64,000 nucleotides of DNA, from NCBI GenBank assembly GCA_016722045.1, contig JADKGY010000029.1, positions 310,001 to 374,000 of the forward strand. Direction: 5' to 3'. Positions 26,864 to 35,106 of the stretch are shown here, piece after piece. Position numbers and translations under genes: made by a program. How positions within the stretch are numbered: position 1 is the first letter of the stretch; every line of letters starts with the position of its first letter. A model generated the notes under the pieces. That model had not been told where the DNA came from. It searched no databases and was given only the letters and a program-made list of their open reading frames with translations. Origin of the DNA: Candidatus Opimibacter skivensis (GTDB taxonomy: Bacteria > Bacteroidota > Bacteroidia > Chitinophagales > Saprospiraceae).

Positions 26864-28075
26864 TTACCGATCTTTTCCTTCAGGAAAAGGACTCCTTGGA
26901 ACCCAATCCAAATCCGGCTTAAAAAACGAATAAACCTTCGGAATCAGCCAGTTGTATCTTCTTTTCGGAGCACGCATATAAGCCCACATCGGAACACCCT
27001 CAGCCCCAACCGAACTCTTGATCTCCGTCGCCGTACGGGACAGTTGAAGTTGCGTAAATCCATGGGCTGACGCAAAATCAATCATAGCCAGCAACATATT
27101 GAGATAGAGTTTATGCTTATGGTTGACTTCAGGATCATATCCCAGAAAATGGGCATCAAGGATGTCGCCATCTTCGAAAACTGTAAAAAACGAAATCAAT
27201 TCACCCTGATCCTTATATATCCAGAGATGAAACTTATCACCCAGTTTACGTTTCAATGCTGTAAAATAGCCAACGGGAAGTATAAATAGGTTAAATCCGA
27301 CATCATCCACAACTTTGAGATAAAGATCATGCAGCTGATCTTCCATGGCTTCTATATCATCCGCTTGCAGTTCAACTCGTTCAATGCCAAGCGCAGAAGA
27401 AATAGCCTTCTTAGCCCGCACTCTATATTTAGACTTCAGCGAATCAAGGTATCCATCAAGATTTTTCCAATCCTTATCCACATCCAATATCATGCTTGGT
27501 TGTGTATCGATAAAATGATATTTTTTGCAATGAGGCGAATCCGGAATTTCTTTAAAAATGTCTTCATAAAAATCCTTTACGAAGACTAATCCGATATGCC
27601 TGAATTGTTTTAAGCTCAACATCCAATCGATCGTCTCCATCATCAGGACTGTCCGCAATTTCTTCGGCACTTCTTCTTTGAAACAAAAACCGTAATCACC
27701 GGTCACCAAAGTATTTCCCAGACAAAGAACTTTTAGATTGATCATGGATGCCAATTTGTATTTGACATGGCTTATCCATTTTCCATTGACCTGATTTTTA
27801 AGACTATCGCCCGGATTAAAATCCTCTATCTGGAAACACAACATCCCGATAAGACCATCTTTTCCTTCCAGTCGGACATAATAAAATTTCATCCCTTCAG
27901 GGGGCGCAGTAGCTAGCGCAGATTGGTATGCTTTACTCAGAAAAATACTCGTGCCGACTACTTCCGGAAACAGCGGATCAGCCCACGATTCAAACAGGAT
28001 AGCACTATATTCCAGCCCATCAATATTGAATGTCGTCTTTGTTGGAGTAGAAGGAGCTAAAACCGAAGTATGCAT
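26864..28075 (-). CDS. GNAT-superfamily acetyltransferase-like protein
   Basis: A 403-residue protein whose second half has the layout of the FemX/BioF2-like GNAT families: LDGYLDSLKSKYRVRAKKA, FYEDIFKEIPDSP, LGDKFHLWIYKDQGELISFF and HKHKLYLNMLLAMIDFASAHG. These proteins act in transfer of acyl or aminoacyl groups, for example in cell-wall bridge synthesis. No signal peptide is seen, so it is cytosolic. The substrate is not deducible. The gene is divergent from the T9SS-protein gene across a hairpin-rich 376-bp region. Confidence 0.7.
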   Translation of the reverse strand: MHTSVLAPSTPTKTTFNIDGLEYSAILFESWADPLFPEVVGTSIFLSKAYQSALATAPPEGMKFYYVRLEGKDGLIGMLCFQIEDFNPGDSLKNQVNGKWISHVKYKLASMINLKVLCLGNTLVTGDYGFCFKEEVPKKLRTVLMMETIDWMLSLKQFRHIGLVFVKDFYEDIFKEIPDSPHCKKYHFIDTQPSMILDVDKDWKNLDGYLDSLKSKYRVRAKKAISSALGIERVELQADDIEAMEDQLHDLYLKVVDDVGFNLFILPVGYFTALKRKLGDKFHLWIYKDQGELISFFTVFEDGDILDAHFLGYDPEVNHKHKLYLNMLLAMIDFASAHGFTQLQLSRTATEIKSSVGAEGVPMWAYMRAPKRRYNWLIPKVYSFFKPDLDWVPRSPFPEGKDR

Positions 28076-28179
28076 TATTCGTTCAATAACAACTGGAATA
28101 CTGATTTGTTAATTCAGGAGACCCCAAAGGTATTATCTAATAGACAAAAAGCAACTATTCATAGAGAAGTATTTCGACC

Positions 28180-28352
28180 TGCTCCGTCGGAGCAATTTAT
28201 AAAGGAGATCTTTATTATTCAATATTTTGACAAAAAGTTATCCGTAGTTTGAAACTACGGATAACTTTTTGTCAAAATATTGAAAGACTACGGTTAGGCG
28301 TAGTATTTACTACGTCAGTGTGTCGGCAAATTTCTGATTTGCGAAATAATGA
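28180..28352. repeat. Hairpin cluster with a 67-bp near-perfect palindrome (composite element copy 1)
   Basis: From left to right: the hairpin TGCTCC-GTC-GGAGCA (28180-28194); a palindrome at 28218-28284 with two perfect 33-bp arms around one central base; then a region with CGTAGTATTTACTACG (28299 on) and GCAAATTTCTGATTTGC. The last part is shared with 37826-37893. The region lies between two divergent genes, so it cannot be an ordinary terminator. The rest of the 376-bp gap (28076-28451) is AT-rich and shows no gene. Confidence 0.93.
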
Positions 28353-28451
28353 ACTCATGCCTTGCTGCAAATATGCAATGAAGCAGACAAATCAAAATTA
28401 ACATTTCAGAAAATGATTTAAATTTTTTAGCTTTAAAACAAATAACAAACT

Positions 28452-29377
28452 GTGCGGATAATATTTCTACTTACTTTTTTTTCAATTATCCATAATCTTC
28501 ATGCACAGGATACTACAGTTTTTGCACCAATAGGTGCCGTCTGGCATTACAATAGTTATACAGATTTCCATAGTGATGCTCCATTCTACTTCAAATTTGT
28601 CGTTGAAAAAGACACTAGTTTCTCAGATCAAAGCGCACGCTTATTAAGATATTATATTTTTGAAAACGACACTTTCCATATGGTTAATTCCTAAATAAGT
28701 ACATTGTTACAGACGGTGATAAAGTTTACTATAAAGTTGAAAATGCTTTTGTTCTTTTATATGACTTTGGCGCAGCTGTTGGTGATACCATTCACTCTCG
28801 TGTAGAGGATTATCCGGTAGAAATGGGCTGTTTCGGAGATTTTGAAAATGGTCCGATTGATTACAGTTATGTCATTGATTCAATAGGCTCTATGGACATT
28901 AATGGAATTCTTTTAAGGACACAATTCGTAACAGTAGTTGACCCTCCGGGTCTTCAACCTTCATGGTATTTTCGGGGCCCAATCATTGAACGAATTGGAC
29001 AAATAGGATACGGTGGTTATTGGTGGGGAAGTGGTGAAGCATGTATTCTTGAAGATAATGGGTTCTTAAGATGCTACTTTGATCCTGATGTGACGTATTC
29101 TGACCCATATTTTTCTGCTCATCATGAATGTGACTACACCGGTACAGATGAAATAGAACCTTACCAGGAGGCTTTCATATTTCCTAATCCAACCACAGAT
29201 TTTATTTCATTGCCTGCAAATGCATCGGAAATAAATTTGTTCAACTCCACAGGTCAAAAAATCGAAAGCTATAAAAATCAGGATCAGATTGATGTTTCAA
29301 ATTTATTGCCAGGGATTTACATTATTCAATATCAAATAAACTCCAAAAATTACATCCGAAAATTCCTTAAATTGTAA
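28452..29377 (+). pseudogene. T9SS type A sorting-domain protein, interrupted by a frameshift
   Basis: Two pieces of one secreted protein lie in different frames. The first (GTG start at 28452, signal peptide ending LHAQ) stops at 28692-28694. The second frame continues at once with NKYIVTDGDKVYYKVEN and runs to 29377, ending in a T9SS type A tail (IFPNPTTDFISLPA, then GIYIIQYQINSKNYIRKFLKL). One base appears to be missing near 28690. The whole would be about 308 residues with no recognised catalytic domain. It may be a real decayed gene or a sequencing error. Confidence 0.82.
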
Positions 29378-29411
29378 TCCAAAATCTTTGTCGTTTCACT
29401 TCGACTACCGC

Positions 29412-29465
29412 GGTTGCTGAGCTGTCGCACAAGGCTGGGTCTAGCAAGTCGAAGCAAAGTGACCG
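29412..29465. repeat. Dispersed imperfect palindrome, copy 3
   Basis: GGTTGCTGAGCTGTCGCAC and CTAGCAAGTCGAAG form the core. Outer arms TTTCACTTCGAC (left) and AAGTGACCGAGAAAC (right) are partly complementary. A following AAGTTTCGGCTTCGCTCAA word recurs near 37906. Confidence 0.78.
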
Positions 29466-29529
29466 AGAAACAATACCAAAAGAAGTTTCGGCTTCGCTCA
29501 ACTTAAAAATCCATATATTCCGAAACTAA

Positions 29530-29562
29530 ATACTGAACACCACTTACTGAATACTGATTACC
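29530..29562. repeat. TACTGAATACTGATTACC-type array behind the ABC ATPase gene
   Basis: On the minus strand, directly after the ATPase stop, the sequence reads GGTAATCAGTATTCAGTAAG. This is the same unit family and orientation as behind miaA, the TrmH-like gene and the 1559-residue protein gene. Confidence 0.82.
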
Positions 29563-29564
29563 AT

Positions 29565-30374
29565 TTATTTCATATCCGACACCTTCATCATCTCATCCTC
29601 CACCTGCTGCACCAATTCTGTAAAATGTTTATCCCGTTTCGTATTGTGATCTCTGCGCAACGGAAGATCAATATCAATATGCTCGACAATAATTGAAGGA
29701 GGTGACTTCATGATGTATATATCATCCGCGAGATAAACGGCTTCACTGATATCATGCGTCACAAATATGATCGTAGAATTAAATCGTTGCCACAGGTCAA
29801 TCAACATATCCTGCATCTGTATCCTGGTCCGGATATCCAGTGCTCCAAATGGCTCATCCATCAACACAATCTCCGGATTGGCTATCAAACTTCTCGCAAT
29901 AGCCACACGTTGCAATTGTCCACCTGATAACGCCGGATACTGCGCATACTTCATCTCCTGTCCCGCCAGGCCCACAAGTTCAATCATCTCCATGGACTTG
30001 ATATATCTCTCCTTTTTGTCCATGCCTTTATATTCAAGAGCAAGAGCCACATTATCCAAAACAGTCATCCACGGAAGAGAAGAATATTCCTGGAAAACCA
30101 TACTCACTCTTTGCTTATCACTCACAGATTTCCCTTTGATGAGTACTTCCCCTTCTGTAGGAGTTTGTAATCCCGCAATGTACCTGAGCAATGTAGACTT
30201 TCCACTACCTGATGCACCCAGCAACACCACAAACTGTCCCTGGTCAGGTTTATCTTCTATCAATAAATCAAGCCCCCTGATGATCCAGTTCTTACCGCCA
30301 TCATAAGATTGAGAAATATTCTTAAGCTCAATGATGTTTTCCCTCGCCGCTGTATCTGTAAATTTTATGTTCAT
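29565..30374 (-). CDS. ABC transporter ATP-binding protein (nitrate/sulfonate/taurine type)
   Basis: A 269-residue ATPase with Walker A GASGSGKSTLL, Q-loop VFQEYSSLPW, signature LSGGQLQRVAIARSL, Walker B VLMDEPFGALD and switch FVTHDISEAVYLAD. The sequence is of the SsuB/TauB/NrtD type. It energises uptake with the permease encoded immediately upstream, which it overlaps by 4 bp (ATGA). It is the last gene of a minus-strand set that also encodes the OmpA-fused binding protein and two coiled-coil proteins. Substrate unknown. Confidence 0.94.
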   Translation of the reverse strand: MNIKFTDTAARENIIELKNISQSYDGGKNWIIRGLDLLIEDKPDQGQFVVLLGASGSGKSTLLRYIAGLQTPTEGEVLIKGKSVSDKQRVSMVFQEYSSLPWMTVLDNVALALEYKGMDKKERYIKSMEMIELVGLAGQEMKYAQYPALSGGQLQRVAIARSLIANPEIVLMDEPFGALDIRTRIQMQDMLIDLWQRFNSTIIFVTHDISEAVYLADDIYIMKSPPSIIVEHIDIDLPLRRDHNTKRDKHFTELVQQVEDEMMKVSDMK

Positions 30375-31456
30375 GCCCTCGCTGATTTTGCACTGGCCGA
30401 TTTAATTAATAGTTGATCGGTTCGGTTATGATACCATCGCCATATCTTATAGATCAACAGGAAAATGACCACTGTATTGATCACCCAGATCGTACTCCCA
30501 AAAATATAACTTAGCGGTTTCACCCCGCCGAGTAAAGAAAAATATTCAGCCATCAGAAGTATAAAATATATGGCAAGCCCTACCCAACCCATTACCATAA
30601 TAGAGTAATCAAAAGCCACACTTAAAACACCCTTTTGCTGAATCGATGATGATTTGACAGCATCAATAGCCTGATATTTAAAAGGAAAAAATTCACGGTC
30701 CAGCCAAATGAATATCTTATCCTGAATGATCCCAATAGCCATAATGATCAGAAGCAATGCAAATACTTTATCATATCGCCCTTGTCTTTGTCCGGCATAA
30801 TAGATTAAAGTACCTATTCCTCCTTCATTGCTGTTCATCGTTTCAGCCACAATAATATACGTCCACGAGATCGCCGTGAGCACTCTGATATCATCAAACA
30901 AACGAGATAGAACACTCGGTATGTAGACAGTCCGGAGTACCTGCCAATCAGTAGCCCCCAATGTATGTACCGTCTTGAGATACACATCAGCCACTTCATC
31001 AATCCGTTGCACCATGATCGGCAGAAGGTAAATAAGAATACCAAATGCAAGAAAATGAACTTTCATCGGCACTCCGATTCCAAACCACAATACAAATAAA
31101 AGTGTCACCGCAGTCAAAGGCACATATCTTAATGCATCTACCTGCCGTTGAAATCCCCATCTGGCATACTTAATCAACCCAATAATAAAACCTAAAGGAA
31201 TCACAATCAATATCGCTTCCAGGTATCCCGAAATATTTAATCCAAGACTAAATCCAATATTTTTCAGGGCTTCATTCTGATTAAATAATTCACCATACGA
31301 TGTGAATACTTTAAAAGGAGAAGGCACACGCTCCACAATAGGTGTAGCACCATTGGTCAACAATATCCAAACACCTAGCACAACGATGACGCCAAGTACA
31401 CCAAAAAATAATTTGGTACCCGCACTCCCCTCTTGTGTTCCCCCGAGAAATCTCAT
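30371..31456 (-). CDS. ABC transporter permease with a C-terminal two-helix extension
   Basis: A 361-residue inner-membrane permease. The central part is a standard BPD_transp_1 domain of the SsuC type with the ATPase-contacting EAA-like loop HTLGATDWQVLRTVYIPSVL. Unlike ordinary SsuC (about 260 residues), it carries an extra stretch of about 90 residues at the C terminus with two further membrane helices (GWVGLAIYFILLMAEYF and FGSTIWVINTVVIFLLIY) and a basic tail. It pairs with the ATPase downstream and lies 29 bp behind the substrate-binding protein gene. Confidence 0.92.
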   Translation of the reverse strand: MRFLGGTQEGSAGTKLFFGVLGVIVVLGVWILLTNGATPIVERVPSPFKVFTSYGELFNQNEALKNIGFSLGLNISGYLEAILIVIPLGFIIGLIKYARWGFQRQVDALRYVPLTAVTLLFVLWFGIGVPMKVHFLAFGILIYLLPIMVQRIDEVADVYLKTVHTLGATDWQVLRTVYIPSVLSRLFDDIRVLTAISWTYIIVAETMNSNEGGIGTLIYYAGQRQGRYDKVFALLLIIMAIGIIQDKIFIWLDREFFPFKYQAIDAVKSSSIQQKGVLSVAFDYSIMVMGWVGLAIYFILLMAEYFSLLGGVKPLSYIFGSTIWVINTVVIFLLIYKIWRWYHNRTDQLLIKSASAKSARA

Positions 31457-31485
31457 CGTAAAAAATTATTTATTTGATGATGTGC

Positions 31486-33078
31486 TTAATCCGCTACAAG
31501 CACGAAATCCGTTCTGCGATTTCTTGCTTTACAGGCTTCATCCTGATTTTGTTCACATCCCGGCACAGGCTTATTAGGTCCGTTACCTATGATGATAAAT
31601 CGATTCCGATCTATCTTAAACTGTGTGGCCAGATAATCGGCTACAGCCTGTGCTCTCTTTTGCGACAGGACCTGGTTAGTTGGACCCGATCCTACATTAT
31701 CTGTATTTCCTTCAATACGTACTCTTGAATTTGCAAACGATTTTGAAATATCAGCAAATTGAAGATCAATGATCGTCTTTGAATTTTCATCCAATTGGAA
31801 TTTACCCGACGCAAAATTTATACTTACAGGCTTATTCGCAATGGCTGGTGCAGATTTGTCTTCAGCAGTTGGCGCAGAGAATGTTTTACTTGCTTCAGCT
31901 CCATATTGAGGTCCACTTAATTTATCACTTGCATCCTGAATAGCTGATGTCCAGATTGCATTCCGCCATGCAGGAGCTTCCTTTTCCGCATCACCTGTCA
32001 TTACAAAGTTCTTACTCATTTTCGTATACAGGTCCTCTCCTTTCTGTCCCTTATACTGAGGATTCATACCGAAGAAATTAAGATTATCTCCATGATTGGT
32101 CCAATACACCACTTCGGTCATACCCATCGCATCTTCTACGCCCAGCTTGTTGAGATCAGCCAGATACCTGGCCGCTTTATCCTTGTTAGCAGGATTTGCC
32201 TTTAACTCAGCTACTCCTTTCATCCATCCCTCATAAAAGTGTGCTATCATCTCCCGATGACTGTTCAGATAAGATTCCTTTGCAAAAAAGATATCTGCGA
32301 TGACATGTGACTCACTTTTCGTTGTCAGCAGCACTTTCGAACCCGGCACATCTTTCGTGGCCAACTGATCATCAGGACTCCATACGACAGCAGCATCCAC
32401 ATCACCGCTTTTGAAGATTTGTGCAGCTGTGATATTATCTGAAGTTTTCACAACTGTTATATCGGAATATTTCAAGCCCGCTGCCTCAAGTGCAGTGAGC
32501 AATAAAGTCTGTGCAGGAGAAGGCACAGCTACAACGACCTTTTTTCCTCTCAGATCATTGACTGTATTGATACCTCGTTTGACGATGATCGCATCACCAC
32601 CCCGGGACCAGTCAACCTGCATAAACGCTTTTGGTTTATAAGAATTAATATCTGCAGGACCCGTATACAATGGAAAAGCATCTGCAGTCTGTACGGCTAC
32701 ATCATATTCATCTGCTATCCATGCATTCATGGCATTGACAAGATCGTTTTCAAGCACAAATCTAACTTTGAAACCATAATCCGTATAAAATCTGGATTTC
32801 GTATTGGGCTCCGCTCCTTCATTGAAATAAAGACCAGGTCCATAGCCGCCCCAGGAAACAAGCTGGACAACAATCGTATTATCATCATCATTAAAACCTG
32901 TCTTTGGCTCTTCCTTTGTCTTATCAGCTTCAGTTTGCTGTTTAGCTTCTTCAGCTTTTTTCTTAAGACTGGATCCTAAAGATGTTTTATTAAGTACCAC
33001 ATATCCAACGCCGGCTATCGCCCCAAGGATAAGTAAGGTGATAAAAAATTTTGCAAATGCAGTCAGTCGTGTTGCCAT
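31486..33078 (-). CDS. Membrane-anchored ABC substrate-binding protein fused to an OmpA peptidoglycan-binding domain
   Basis: A 530-residue fusion. An uncleaved-looking N-terminal membrane helix (residues 10-29) is followed by a Lys/Glu-rich linker of about 35 residues. Next is an NMT1/SsuA-like periplasmic binding domain (about residues 65-385; IVVQLVSWGGYGPGLYFNEG, GKKVVVAVPSPAQ, DVDAAVVWSPDDQ), a Ala/Pro-rich linker, and an OmpA-like domain (about 410-530). The OmpA domain has GNTDNVGSGPTN, LSQKRAQAVADYL and ARNRRTDF, which include the Asp and Arg used to bind diaminopimelate. It should therefore be tied to the inner membrane at one end and to the cell wall at the other, beside its own permease and ATPase genes. 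Confidence 0.93.
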   Translation of the reverse strand: MATRLTAFAKFFITLLILGAIAGVGYVVLNKTSLGSSLKKKAEEAKQQTEADKTKEEPKTGFNDDDNTIVVQLVSWGGYGPGLYFNEGAEPNTKSRFYTDYGFKVRFVLENDLVNAMNAWIADEYDVAVQTADAFPLYTGPADINSYKPKAFMQVDWSRGGDAIIVKRGINTVNDLRGKKVVVAVPSPAQTLLLTALEAAGLKYSDITVVKTSDNITAAQIFKSGDVDAAVVWSPDDQLATKDVPGSKVLLTTKSESHVIADIFFAKESYLNSHREMIAHFYEGWMKGVAELKANPANKDKAARYLADLNKLGVEDAMGMTEVVYWTNHGDNLNFFGMNPQYKGQKGEDLYTKMSKNFVMTGDAEKEAPAWRNAIWTSAIQDASDKLSGPQYGAEASKTFSAPTAEDKSAPAIANKPVSINFASGKFQLDENSKTIIDLQFADISKSFANSRVRIEGNTDNVGSGPTNQVLSQKRAQAVADYLATQFKIDRNRFIIIGNGPNKPVPGCEQNQDEACKARNRRTDFVLVAD

Positions 33079-33131
33079 GTTTATTTTAGTTTAAGATCTC
33101 TTTTGTTTTTCTATATACAGGATTCCCGTGT

Positions 33132-33261
33132 AATTGTTTATTGGTTTATTAGTTTATTAGTTTATAGCAAAATGTTTATGTTTTTTTGCTTATTGCATAT
33201 TGCCTATTGCTTATTGCTTATTGCTTATTGCTTATTGCCTATTGCCTATTGCCTATTGTCC
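33132..33261. repeat. Two tandem arrays inside the ABC/coiled-coil gene set
   Basis: About 33137-33168 holds four 8-bp GTTTATTA units. The region 33187-33261 holds about ten 7-bp TTGCTTA/TTGCCTA units, the same unit as at 624-681. The second array ends 2 bp from the stop codon of the coiled-coil membrane protein gene at 33263. Confidence 0.9.
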
Positions 33262-33262
33262 A

Positions 33263-34285
33263 TCACTCTTCAAAAAAAGTATCATACTGATTCTTCCGCA
33301 CCTCTACAGGCTCCGGTCTTCTCAAAGGTGCATTGATGTCAAGTACATTCGTATCATCCGCTGCTGCTTTCAACAATGTTTGTTTCTGATCTCCAAGGAT
33401 AGATGACACACCTTCATTCTCCCATTTTTCAAGCATCTTCAATCCTTCTTCTTCGAAGATACCATTTTGGAGATCGACTGATTTCATGAAATTCTCAGAT
33501 ACATCCATGAACCTCTCCATCTCTCCTACCTTATTCGCCACATCATCTGCCACAGCTTCCAATGCCATATCAAACATCATTCGCTTATCGCCATTGCCGG
33601 TGATGATACTCATCGCTGATTTCATAGCACTATTACTGGCATACATGGCCTTCCGCTCCTGATCTTTTATTTCCACCTGATCCTGGATGTCTTCCAGCAT
33701 CACTTCACTGTTCTCATACATCTTACCCAGCACACGATAGAGGATCTCCATTTTCTTATAGAGATCTTCCAACTTCATATTTGATTCTTTCAGACGCCCG
33801 GCTTTACGGCTCTTAAGGATCATGATGGCTTGCTTATCTGTTTCTTTTGCCTGACTCGCCAGGGATAGATTACTTTGTATTTCCTTTCGGTTATTTAGGA
33901 TGAGTTCCTGGAGCTTATGCATCTGTCCGCGAAGCATGCTGATCTGGCGATTCATTTTTCTCAGGTTCTCCTTGAGATCACTTACATACCCCTTCAGAAT
34001 AGCGATTGGATCCATCTTCACAAATATCCCGGTGATGTATCGCATGGCACTTTTGTACATGTACCATACAAGATTCCTGGCCTTTGGATCAAGTGCGGTG
34101 AAAATAATCGTACCCAACACCAAAAGGCTGACGATCAATCCAACGCCAGAAGTCAACGCCCCAATCACAAAGGCTAATGACTTGACAGTGATGATGCCGA
34201 GAGCAATAATGATCCCTGCTAAAAATACTCCTCCTGTAACCCCTTCAGGTCTTTCCCAAAACGTTTTTGGCTTATATCCGTCCAT
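33263..34285 (-). CDS. Membrane coiled-coil protein of unknown function in the ABC/OmpA set
   Basis: A 340-residue protein not assignable to a named family. Two membrane helices (about residues 17-40 and 42-64) are followed by a second hydrophobic patch and a long, mostly helical cytosolic region from about 95 to 290. Its first part (LKENLRKMNRQISMLRGQMHKL) is a strong coiled coil, and the last 50 residues are Pro/charge-rich and unstructured. The long helix hairpin is reminiscent of PspA-type membrane-remodelling proteins, but I see no PspA signature. It lies 11 bp behind the cytosolic coiled-coil gene and upstream of the ABC genes on the same strand. Confidence 0.8.
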   Translation of the reverse strand: MDGYKPKTFWERPEGVTGGVFLAGIIIALGIITVKSLAFVIGALTSGVGLIVSLLVLGTIIFTALDPKARNLVWYMYKSAMRYITGIFVKMDPIAILKGYVSDLKENLRKMNRQISMLRGQMHKLQELILNNRKEIQSNLSLASQAKETDKQAIMILKSRKAGRLKESNMKLEDLYKKMEILYRVLGKMYENSEVMLEDIQDQVEIKDQERKAMYASNSAMKSAMSIITGNGDKRMMFDMALEAVADDVANKVGEMERFMDVSENFMKSVDLQNGIFEEEGLKMLEKWENEGVSSILGDQKQTLLKAAADDTNVLDINAPLRRPEPVEVRKNQYDTFFEE

Positions 34286-34296
34286 TTTTTATTTAA

Positions 34297-34965
34297 CTAA
34301 AGATGTGATTCTATATTATTTACATCGTCCTGTATCTGCTTCAATAAAGCCTGATATGTTGCCCCAAAATCACTTGCGGTCTGCGTCAATTTATCACTTG
34401 CAGTATTGATCTCACCTTCAAGTGTGGCGATCTGCTTTTTATGATCCTCGATATCCGTTTTGAGCTTTTCAATCTCGGCTTCGTTCTCCTGTATCGATTT
34501 TTCGAGATTTTTGATTTCGTCCTGTTTCCCGGTCAGGTTCCGGTCCTTTTGCCCGGATAGTGCTTCCTGGAACTTTGCCTCTTCGTTTCCAAGAATGACA
34601 ATATACTGCTTGGCGCTGCTTAATATCTTTTCTTTCGTCGCGCCCATTGTCTGAGCTGTCGCATAAGCTGACTTAAACCGCGTGCCGTCATCCATCGGGA
34701 CATTGGCCAGCGATCTGAGAAAATCCTTAAACTCCAGGTAGTCAAATCCCTGCTGATTATTGCTCTGCAGGGCTTCAAAAAGGACCTCAAGAAACTTATC
34801 CTGAACCTGTCCTTTGACACCTGCCACAGGAGTCACAGACGGAGCCTTATGCACTGCAGTATTTTCAGTTTTGGGAGTCTGGAGACCTTCTGTGGAGGAG
34901 GTTTTTTCGTCCTGGGGAGCATTTGCATCCTCAATAACGAATAAAGACTTAAGCTTTTTAAACAT
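34297..34965 (-). CDS. Cytosolic coiled-coil protein of unknown function
   Basis: A 222-residue soluble protein, first gene of the minus-strand set. The Thr/Pro/Lys-rich N-terminal 50 residues look disordered. A helical domain follows (QDKFLEVLFEALQSNNQQGF, then DYLEFKDFLRSLANVPMD). A long heptad-like coiled coil covers about residues 120-205 (IQENEAEIEKLKTDIEDHKK, then QIATLEGEINTASDKL). No signal peptide or membrane segment. No family recognised. Its position suggests that it partners with the coiled-coil membrane protein. It is divergent from the arginine deiminase gene. Confidence 0.78.
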   Translation of the reverse strand: MFKKLKSLFVIEDANAPQDEKTSSTEGLQTPKTENTAVHKAPSVTPVAGVKGQVQDKFLEVLFEALQSNNQQGFDYLEFKDFLRSLANVPMDDGTRFKSAYATAQTMGATKEKILSSAKQYIVILGNEEAKFQEALSGQKDRNLTGKQDEIKNLEKSIQENEAEIEKLKTDIEDHKKQIATLEGEINTASDKLTQTASDFGATYQALLKQIQDDVNNIESHL

Positions 34966-35094
34966 ATCGGATCAATAGATAATACAAATTAACGACCTAT
35001 AACGCATAAAAATACGGATTAGGTTCAAGTTCAATACGAGGCAAATATTGGAAAATCATTTGATCTCACGGGTTATCTGCTATTGGACTTAAAT

Positions 35095-35102
35095 TACCTT
35101 TG
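35095..35102 (+). promoter_or_regulatory. TAnnTTTG promoter box in front of the arginine deiminase gene
   Basis: TACCTTTG matches the Bacteroidota -7 element. It ends 4 bp before the ATG at 35107, so the transcript would be leaderless or nearly so. No convincing -33 TTTG at proper spacing is seen. Confidence 0.45.
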
Positions 35103-35106
35103 CCTA

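Noticed and set aside
28218..28284. Ordinary rho-independent terminator
   Set aside because: Both neighbouring genes are transcribed away from it, and the arms are far longer than needed.
33187..33261. CRISPR array
   Set aside because: The units are 7 bp and directly adjacent, with no spacers, and no cas genes are present.
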